The notes below the pieces were generated by a model. That model made no database searches and had not been told where the DNA came from. It worked only from the letters and a program-made list of their open reading frames with translations. A stretch of DNA of 20,935 nt from DAIDKA01 sp049792815 (GTDB taxonomy: Bacteria > Pseudomonadota > Gammaproteobacteria > Steroidobacterales > Steroidobacteraceae). The first letter of the stretch is position 1; each line of letters opens with the position of its first letter. Made by a program: the position numbers and the translations under genes. Shown piece by piece: positions 13,253-18,634 of this stretch. The stretch spans positions 1 through 20,935 of the forward strand of contig JBARBG010000114.1 of NCBI GenBank assembly GCA_049792815.1, read 5' to 3'.

Positions 13253-15159
13253 GGGGCCGAGGGTACGGCCAGACGCACCAGCAGCCGGTTCAGGCGCCGC
13301 ACGTAGTCGGCGGGGTTCACGAGCTGGCCCCCTTCGGACAGCGCCGCCTGGTCATACAGCAGCTGCGCGAGTTCGCCGAAGGCCGCCGCGTCCGTCATGC
13401 CCTCCAGATGGCGCACGATGGCGTGGTCCACATTCAGCTCCAGCACCGGTTTGGTCTCCGGCAGCTTCTGGCCCTGCGCCTCCAGCATGCGGCGCATGGC
13501 AGCGCCGAGGTCGCGTTCGCCCATCACCAGGCAGGACGGGGAGTCCGTCAGGCGCGAGGCCACGCGCACCTCGGTCACACGCTCCCCCAGGGCTTCCTTG
13601 ACGCGCTTGAACAGGTCCTGGTGCTCCTTGAGCTGCTCTTCGGCCTTGGCACGCCCGCTCTCGGAGGCGAGCGCCCCGAGCTCCAGGTCGCCGCGGGCGG
13701 CGTCCTTGAAGGACTTGCCCTCGAAACCCTCGACCTGCCCCATGACCCATTCATCGACACGTTCAGACATCAGCAGCACCTCGATGCCCAGCGCCTTGAG
13801 CTGCTCGATGTGCGGGCTGCTGCGCGCCGCGGCGACGCTGTCCGCGATCACGTAGTAGATCTTCTCCTGGCCGCTCTTCAGGCGCCCCAGGTAGTCCTTG
13901 AGGCTCACCGTGGGGGTGTCCTCGGCCTCGTGGGTGCTGGCAAAGCGCAGCAGCGGCAGGATCTTCTCCCGGTTGCTGTAGTCCTCGGCCAGGCCCTCCT
14001 TGAGCACCGCGCCGAACTCCTTCCAGAACGTCGCATACTTGGCCGGCTCATCGCTGGCGAGCTTGGCCAGAAGTTCCAGCACCCTGCGGGTCAGGCCGCC
14101 TTTCATGGCCTCCACGTCGGCGTCCTGCTGCAGCAGTTCGCGCGAGACATTCAGCGGCAGATCGCTCGAATCGATCACGCCCTTGATGAAGCGCAGGTAC
14201 AGCGGCAGGAACTGCTCGGCGTCGTCCATGATGAAGACCCGGCGCACGTACAGCTTCAGCCCCCGGGCGGCATCCCGGTGCCACAGATCGAAAGGCGCCC
14301 GGCCGGGTACATAGAGCAGGCTGGTGTAGTCGCGCTTGCCCTCGACCTTGTTGTGGCTCCACGCCAGTGGCGCGGTGGGATCGTGGGCGATGTGCTCGAA
14401 GAACTGCTGGTATTCCTCGTCCTTGATCTCGGTCCTGGGGCGGGTCCACAGGGCGCGGGCCTGGTTGACGGCCTCGAACGGCCCCACGGCGGCGGCCTCA
14501 TCCTTGCCACCGGCCTCCTTGCGCATCAGCACCGGGAAGCTCAGGTGATCCGAGTAGCGGTGGATCAGCGAACGCAGACGCCAGCTGTCGGCGAACTCGC
14601 GGCTGTCGGCCTTCAGGTGCAGGACGATGGTGGTGCCGCGCTGCGGCAGCTCCACGGTCTGGACGGTGAACTGGCCGTCGGCGCTGGATTCCCAGTGAAC
14701 CCCCTCGCCGGGCGCAGTTCCGGCCTTGCGCGTCAGAACCTCGACCCGCTCGGCGACAATGAATGCCGAGTAGAAGCCCACGCCAAACTGCCCGATCAGC
14801 TGCGAGTCCTTCTGCTGGTCCCCGGAGAGGGATTTGAAGAACTCGGCCGTACCCGAGCGCGCGATGGTGCCCAGGTTTGCGATCGCCTCCTCGCGGTTCA
14901 TCCCGATGCCGTTGTCGCGGATTTTCAAGGTCCCCGCGGCCGGGTCACCCTCCACCCAAACCGCCAGCTCGGGGTCGTCCGCCAGCAGCGTCGGGGTGGC
15001 GATCGCCTCGAAGCGCAGCCGGTCGTTGGCGTCCGAGGCGTTGGAAATCAGTTCCCGCAGGAAGATTTCCTTGTGGCTGTAGAGGGAATGGATCATCAGC
15101 TGCAGCAGCTGACTTACCTCGGCCTGGAAGCCGAGGGTGGTTTTCTGGTCTTCAGTCAT
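13249..15159 (-). CDS. htpG: Hsp90-family molecular chaperone HtpG
   Basis: Cytoplasmic ATP-dependent chaperone dimer, 636 residues (E. coli 624). The N-terminal GHKL ATPase shows HSLYSHKEIFLRELISNASD (Glu36 and Asn40), RDNGIGMNREEAIANLGTIA (Asp82 region) and the lid IGQFGVGFYSAFIVAERVEV. The middle domain shows the substrate/ATP loop SSDLPLNVSRELLQQ. The C-terminal dimerisation domain ends around AQLLYDQAALSEGG. The helix after ELISNASDA reads NDRLRFEA in place of the usual CDKLRFEA. An AGGA precedes the ATG by 6 nt. A sigma-32-like promoter lies upstream, and a hydrolase gene follows with a 4-nt overlap. Confidence 0.97.
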   Translation of the reverse strand: MTEDQKTTLGFQAEVSQLLQLMIHSLYSHKEIFLRELISNASDANDRLRFEAIATPTLLADDPELAVWVEGDPAAGTLKIRDNGIGMNREEAIANLGTIARSGTAEFFKSLSGDQQKDSQLIGQFGVGFYSAFIVAERVEVLTRKAGTAPGEGVHWESSADGQFTVQTVELPQRGTTIVLHLKADSREFADSWRLRSLIHRYSDHLSFPVLMRKEAGGKDEAAAVGPFEAVNQARALWTRPRTEIKDEEYQQFFEHIAHDPTAPLAWSHNKVEGKRDYTSLLYVPGRAPFDLWHRDAARGLKLYVRRVFIMDDAEQFLPLYLRFIKGVIDSSDLPLNVSRELLQQDADVEAMKGGLTRRVLELLAKLASDEPAKYATFWKEFGAVLKEGLAEDYSNREKILPLLRFASTHEAEDTPTVSLKDYLGRLKSGQEKIYYVIADSVAAARSSPHIEQLKALGIEVLLMSERVDEWVMGQVEGFEGKSFKDAARGDLELGALASESGRAKAEEQLKEHQDLFKRVKEALGERVTEVRVASRLTDSPSCLVMGERDLGAAMRRMLEAQGQKLPETKPVLELNVDHAIVRHLEGMTDAAAFGELAQLLYDQAALSEGGQLVNPADYVRRLNRLLVRLAVPSAP

Positions 15160-15196
15160 GCGCGGTCCTGCCGATCAAACGGTTGAGCAGGCGTGC

Positions 15197-15227
15197 ATCT
15201 TGGGTATCCCGGCGGAATATTCAAGCC
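15197..15227 (-). promoter_or_regulatory. Probable sigma-32 (heat-shock) promoter of htpG
   Basis: On the minus strand GGCTTGAAT (15219-15227) matches the -35 element (CTTGAA core), and after 14 nt CCCAAGAT (15197-15204) matches six of eight positions of the sigma-32 -10 consensus CCCCATnT. The predicted start is near 15190, about 30 nt before the htpG ATG. HtpG is a classical sigma-32 regulon member in E. coli, so context and sequence agree. Confidence 0.72.
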
Positions 15228-15248
15228 GGAATCGGGTTTATTTGACAG

Positions 15249-15350
15249 TTACCAGTGCGGATTCAGGCGCATCACGGCGCGGGACACCAGGCAGCGGCTC
15301 GCGCCCAGCAGGTCATCGATTTCGTCCCAGAGCAACAGCAGTCGTTCCAT
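15249..15350 (-). CDS. Possible very short gene or gene remnant, 33 residues
   Basis: ATG to TAA on the minus strand between htpG and the divergent ParA gene. It reads MERLLLLWDEIDDLLGASRC and continues with VSRAVMRLNPHW near its end. The first 17 residues look like an amphipathic helix with a leucine face and an acidic cluster, unlike the Pro/Arg/Ala-rich translations typical of out-of-frame sequence here. There is no clear Shine-Dalgarno sequence. It could be a real microprotein, the N-terminal stub of a longer broken gene, or chance. It ends just before the htpG promoter. Confidence 0.35.
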   Translation of the reverse strand: MERLLLLWDEIDDLLGASRCLVSRAVMRLNPHW

Positions 15351-15409
15351 GGACTTGAGAGTACAAATTCACTGTGACATCCGGCGTGCGTCAGATCTCA
15401 TCTTGCAGC

Positions 15410-15429
15410 GGTACTGCAGCACCAGTACC
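15410..15429. promoter_or_regulatory. Inverted repeat directly upstream of the ParA gene
   Basis: GGTACTG, 6-nt loop, CAGTACC: a perfect 7-bp dyad ending 10 nt before the ATG at 15440, where a Shine-Dalgarno sequence would be expected and is not seen. It could be an operator for autoregulation, as known for some ParA proteins, or an RNA hairpin limiting translation. Function is inferred. Confidence 0.35.
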
Positions 15430-15439
15430 CTGTGAATCC

Positions 15440-16147
15440 ATGCAGCGCATTGTCGTCCTGAACCCCAAGGGCGGGTCCGGCAAGACGACCATCGCCGTGA
15501 ATCTGGCCGGTTACTTTGCCTCGCGCGGGCTGCGGCCGGTGCTGATGGATTATGACCCTCAGGGGTCCTCCGGGCGGTGGGTGTCGAGACGCGATCCGTC
15601 ACGTCCCAGGGTGCACCTCATCGCGGCGCATGAGCGCAACCCGCGTGTGACGCGCACATTCCAGCTGCGCCCGCCGGCGGATGCGACCCACATCATCCTG
15701 GACACGCCGGCCGCCGTGACCGGCCAGACCATGATCGAGCTGACGCGGGACGCGCATAAGATCCTGGTGCCGGTACTGCCATCGGACATCGACATCCACG
15801 CCTGTTCGCGCTGCATCCGGGATCTGCTGCTGGTGGCCAAGATCCGCCGCGATGACAACCGGCTCGCGGTCATCGCCAACCGGGTGAAGGTCAACACCCT
15901 GGTCTATCAGTCGCTGCTGCGTTTCCTGGAATCCCTCGCCATCCCCATCGTGGCGAGTCTGCGCGACTCGCAGAACTACATACGCGCCGCGGAGGGCGGC
16001 CTCGGGATCCATGAAATGAAGGACCACCAGGTCCACGAGGACACCAAGGCCTGGGAACCGCTCACCGCGTGGCTTGAGAGCACGGTTGCCCCGCGGAAAT
16101 CCGTGTCTCTCGAGATCACGCCCGAGGACATCGCCGAAATCGTCTAA
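15440..16147 (+). CDS. Orphan ParA-family ATPase
   Basis: Deviant Walker-type ATPase of 235 residues. N-terminal MQRIVVLNPKGGSGKTT carries the ParA signature with both the signature Lys (10) and the P-loop Lys (15). LMDYDPQGSSGRWVSRR (~35-51) is the Walker A' region; IILDTPAAVTGQ (~85-96) is Walker B; VIANRVKVNT (~144-153) follows. The start at 15440 places the P-loop at the usual distance; an upstream in-frame GTG (15374) would add 22 unlikely residues. There is no DNA-binding N-terminal domain, no ParB and no parS-like repeat nearby, so it is not a standard chromosome or plasmid partition pair. ParA proteins of this size often position protein clusters (chemosensory arrays, pili, carboxysomes); which cargo is unknown. 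It converges on a small unknown gene 5 nt away. Confidence 0.88.
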   Translation: MQRIVVLNPKGGSGKTTIAVNLAGYFASRGLRPVLMDYDPQGSSGRWVSRRDPSRPRVHLIAAHERNPRVTRTFQLRPPADATHIILDTPAAVTGQTMIELTRDAHKILVPVLPSDIDIHACSRCIRDLLLVAKIRRDDNRLAVIANRVKVNTLVYQSLLRFLESLAIPIVASLRDSQNYIRAAEGGLGIHEMKDHQVHEDTKAWEPLTAWLESTVAPRKSVSLEITPEDIAEIV

Positions 16148-16152
16148 AACGC

Positions 16153-16389
16153 CTACTTGCGCTTCGGCTCCGGCTCCTGCGCCCACGATCCCTTCACCTG
16201 ATCGGCCCAGCTTTTGTAGTTGGTCCAGGTGTAGAGGTTGCGGGTGATCGCCGCATGGCGCGTGCGCGCCCGCTGCATGCGCTCCAGCCACGAGCCATAC
16301 GCCTCAGTGCCCACCATTGGCGGGGCCATGGTGGCGGCTTCTGCCGGAGGTCCTAGGGGGTCACCCCGCGTCCTGTCTGATGAGTTCAT
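16153..16389 (-). CDS. Small protein of unknown function, 78 residues
   Basis: I do not recognise this protein. An excellent ribosome binding site (AGGAG, 7 nt before the ATG) supports it as real. The N-terminal third is rich in Pro, Ala and Gly and probably disordered. Residues ~29-70 are rich in aromatic and basic residues (EAYGSWLERMQRARTRHAAI, then NLYTWTNYKSWADQVKGSW), likely helical, with four Trp in total. The tail EPEPKRK is charged. No signal peptide or membrane helix. It converges on the ParA gene with a 5-nt gap and has its own 151-nt upstream region. It might be a partner or regulator of the ParA, but convergence argues against simple co-expression. Confidence 0.72.
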   Translation of the reverse strand: MNSSDRTRGDPLGPPAEAATMAPPMVGTEAYGSWLERMQRARTRHAAITRNLYTWTNYKSWADQVKGSWAQEPEPKRK

Positions 16390-16396
16390 TCAGCAA

Positions 16397-16401
16397 CTCC
16401 T
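16397..16401 (-). promoter_or_regulatory. Shine-Dalgarno site of the 78-residue gene
   Basis: AGGAG on the minus strand, 7 nt before the ATG at 16389. It is the main reason for accepting this short gene and its start. Confidence 0.7.
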
Positions 16402-16522
16402 AAAGTGGTTGCCGCCAGCGTACGGAGTTGGAGCGGTACACCTACAGGAACTGGGTCACACCCATCAGCGGCAGTGCTGGACGCGGCGTGACCACTGCGG
16501 CGAAGTGCGGATGCGGTGCCGC

Positions 16523-16540
16523 CATAACGCAAGCGTTATG
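16523..16540. repeat. Perfect inverted repeat directly after the ppnN stop
   Basis: CATAACGC, AA, GCGTTATG: an 8-bp dyad that abuts the ppnN TAA (16541-16543). As RNA it would form a 7-bp stem with a 4-nt loop. No T-run follows on the minus strand, so it is not a standard terminator. It could be a protein-binding dyad or a 3'-end structure. Confidence 0.4.
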
Positions 16541-17932
16541 TTACGCGACCAGCCGGTAGCAGGGCTTGTAGACCGAGCCCGGCAGTTTCATGCGGCCCTG
16601 CGACACGAACGCGGTGAGCAGCTCATCCAGCAAACGCATGACGTTCTGGTCGCCCGTCAGTTCGTAGGGCCCCAGCCGTTCGATGGCCTGCACGCCGTAG
16701 TCCTTCACATTCCCGGTGACGATGCCCGAGAAGGCGCGGCGCAGGTTCGCGGCCAGCATGTGCGCCGGCTGCGCGCGCGACAGGACCAGCGAGCGCATCG
16801 ACTCGTGGGTGACCTGGAAGGGACGCTGCAGCTCGATGCCCACCGAGAGCTGCCAGTTGAAATTGTAGGAATCGCTGCGCTCGCGACGCGAAGCGCGCAC
16901 CGCATCCATCCCTGCGACCATGCGCCGGGCCACGGCCGCCGGATCATCGACGATCACTTCCAGCCGCCGCACCGCCTCGCGGCCCAGTGTGGCTTCGACG
17001 AAATGCAGGATGCGCTCGAAGTAGCCGGCGCTGGCCGCAGGTCCGGTGAGCACCAGCGGAAACGGCTGGCTGGCGTTGGCCGGATCCAGCAGCAACCCGG
17101 TGAGGTAGAGAATTTCCTCGGCGGTACCCGCGCCGCCGGGGAAGACAACGATCCCGTGCCCCATGCGCACGAAGGCTTCGAGGCGCTTTTCAATATCCGG
17201 GAGGATCACCAGCTGGCTGACAATCGGATTCGGCGGCTCCGCGGCGATGATCCCGGGCTCGGTCAGACCGATGTAGCGGCTCAGCATGGCCCGCTGCTTG
17301 GCGTGCCCGATGGTCGCCCCCTTCATCGGGCCCTTCATCGCGCCCGGTCCGCAGCCGGTGCACACATCGAGGCCCCGCAGGCCCATTTCGTAGCCGACTT
17401 TCTTGGTGTAGTGGTATTCGTCATCGCCGATGGAGTGCCCGCCCCAGCACACCACCAGGTTCGGATAGCCCTTGAAATCCAGCACCCGCGCGTTGCGCAG
17501 GATGCGGAATACCGCGTTGGTGACGGCCCCTGAATCCGTGAGCGACACCACCCGGCTGTCGATGATCTCACCGGCAATATAGATGACATCGCGCAACACC
17601 GCGAACAGGTGCTCCTTGATGCCACGGATCATCTCGCCGTCGACAAAGGCCGTGGCCGGCGCGTTGCGCATCTCCAGCTTGATGCCGCGCGCGTGCCGCA
17701 CGACCTCGATGTGGAAGTCCGCGTAACGCTCCAGGATCTCCTTGGCGTTGTCGGTATCGTTGCCGGTATTGAGCACCGCCAGCGCGCATTTGCGAAACAG
17801 GCCGTAGAGCCCGCTGTGGCTGGTGTCCAGGAGCTTGGTTATCTCTTCCTGGGACAGGTTCTCGAGGCTGCCGCGGGGTGCAACCAGGGCGTCGACCGAG
17901 TCCGGGATGATGCTGCTACTGCTGGTATTCAC
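16541..17932 (-). CDS. ppnN: Nucleotide 5'-monophosphate nucleosidase PpnN
   Basis: LOG-family enzyme (E. coli YgdH/PpnN) that cleaves purine and pyrimidine nucleoside monophosphates to base and ribose 5-phosphate and, in E. coli, is stimulated by (p)ppGpp. It has 463 residues (E. coli 454). The N-terminal regulatory domain is at ~1-145. The LOG core has VVCWGGHSIGDDEYHYTKKV (~160-179), GCGPGAMKGPMKGATIGHAK (~193-212) and the catalytic PGGAGTAEEILYLTGL (~265-280). The C-terminal domain has SYNFNWQLSVGIELQRPFQV. The GTG start follows the L,D-transpeptidase stop by 21 nt, so they probably share a transcript. The ribosome binding site is weak. A perfect inverted repeat follows the stop. Confidence 0.95.
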   Translation of the reverse strand: MNTSSSSIIPDSVDALVAPRGSLENLSQEEITKLLDTSHSGLYGLFRKCALAVLNTGNDTDNAKEILERYADFHIEVVRHARGIKLEMRNAPATAFVDGEMIRGIKEHLFAVLRDVIYIAGEIIDSRVVSLTDSGAVTNAVFRILRNARVLDFKGYPNLVVCWGGHSIGDDEYHYTKKVGYEMGLRGLDVCTGCGPGAMKGPMKGATIGHAKQRAMLSRYIGLTEPGIIAAEPPNPIVSQLVILPDIEKRLEAFVRMGHGIVVFPGGAGTAEEILYLTGLLLDPANASQPFPLVLTGPAASAGYFERILHFVEATLGREAVRRLEVIVDDPAAVARRMVAGMDAVRASRRERSDSYNFNWQLSVGIELQRPFQVTHESMRSLVLSRAQPAHMLAANLRRAFSGIVTGNVKDYGVQAIERLGPYELTGDQNVMRLLDELLTAFVSQGRMKLPGSVYKPCYRLVA

Positions 17933-17953
17933 TGTGCCCGCGGGACCTGCCGG

Positions 17954-18547
17954 TTACGGCAGGATGTCGATGGGGATGTCCTGAGGCGTCATCAGCCAGA
18001 TCTCCAGCATGTCGGAGTCTGACACGGCGATGCAGCCGTCGGTCCAGTCGCGCTTCTCGTAGTAGTCCGGTTCGCGGCGCAGTTCGTTCGGCAGGCCGTG
18101 AATCATGATCGAACCGCCGGGCGTGAGCCGGTTGCGGCGTGCGCGCTGCAGATCCTTGTCGTTGGGGTAGGAAACCTGGATCGACAGGAAGTACTCGCTG
18201 TGGGGGTTGCGACGGGTCAGCTGATAGTGGCCCTCGGGAGTTCGCGAGTCGCCTTCCCGCACCTTCGGGCCAACTGGATTGAGTCCCAGCGCGACCCGGT
18301 AGGAACGCAGGATGGCATCCCCGTGCATCAGGTACATGCGGCGCTCGGACTTGCGCACGACCACGCGGTCGGCGAGCAGCGGCGCGGATGCCGCGCTGGC
18401 ATCGCTGCTGCCCGAATCGCTCTGCAGATGCGTCGCTTCCTTGCTCTGGCTCTGCGGTTTGCCGTAGGCGAAGGCCACGGCCGCAACCGTGCTCAGTGCC
18501 AGCCCCAGGGCCAGCGCCAGAACCTTCACGTTCGGACGATCACACAT
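17954..18547 (-). CDS. YkuD-family L,D-transpeptidase
   Basis: Periplasmic peptidoglycan enzyme of 197 residues. An N-terminal signal peptide or anchor (~7-27, VKVLALALGLALSTVAAVAF) precedes a Ser-rich linker (~32-55). The YkuD domain (~58-195) has RTPEGHYQLTRRNP, the catalytic His-Gly in GGSIMIHGLPNE (His150) and the nucleophile in DWTDGCIAVSDSDM (Cys172). The TDGCI form instead of SHGCI is seen in the YafK-like branch, so it may act on the lipoprotein-peptidoglycan link or as a crosslinking enzyme; the sequence does not decide. The ATG lies only 7 nt after a perfect TATAAT, so either the message is leaderless or translation starts at the GTG of codon 7 (18529), which would give a compact signal peptide. 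Downstream is ppnN; upstream, a lytic transglycosylase. Confidence 0.88.
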   Translation of the reverse strand: MCDRPNVKVLALALGLALSTVAAVAFAYGKPQSQSKEATHLQSDSGSSDASAASAPLLADRVVVRKSERRMYLMHGDAILRSYRVALGLNPVGPKVREGDSRTPEGHYQLTRRNPHSEYFLSIQVSYPNDKDLQRARRNRLTPGGSIMIHGLPNELRREPDYYEKRDWTDGCIAVSDSDMLEIWLMTPQDIPIDILP

Positions 18548-18554
18548 AGTCGGA

Positions 18555-18560
18555 ATTATA
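18555..18560 (-). promoter_or_regulatory. Perfect -10 box in front of the L,D-transpeptidase
   Basis: TATAAT on the minus strand, six of six. At a 17-nt spacing the -35 reads TTCGCC (three of six). Transcription would begin at or within a base or two of the ATG at 18547. Confidence 0.55.
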
Positions 18561-18634
18561 GGGGCAAGAGGTCCCGCGGCGAAGTACGGCCATCACAACC
18601 GTACCGGCGATGGCGCCATTTGCCGACAGACGTC

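Larger units (their letters stand above)
15160..15439. other. 280-nt divergent region between htpG and the ParA gene
   Basis: It contains the heat-shock promoter of htpG (15197-15227), a 33-codon reading frame on the minus strand (15249-15350) and an inverted repeat close to the ParA start (15410-15429). Nothing else convincing is present. Confidence 0.6.

Noticed and set aside
13210..15186. A 658-codon open frame on the plus strand
   Set aside because: It lies entirely opposite htpG, a certain gene. Its translation is His/Gln/Arg/Leu-rich without any recognisable domain, a usual by-product of GC-rich coding DNA read from the other strand.
16452..16491. GGTCAC ... GTGACC dyad upstream of the 78-residue gene
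   Set aside because: The arms are short and about 28 nt apart, within expectation for chance in this composition.
18584..18604. GTACGG / CCGTAC inverted repeat between the lytic transglycosylase and the L,D-transpeptidase
   Set aside because: Only 6 bp with a 9-nt loop, no T-run, and a competing pairing in the same stretch. Too weak to call a terminator or operator.
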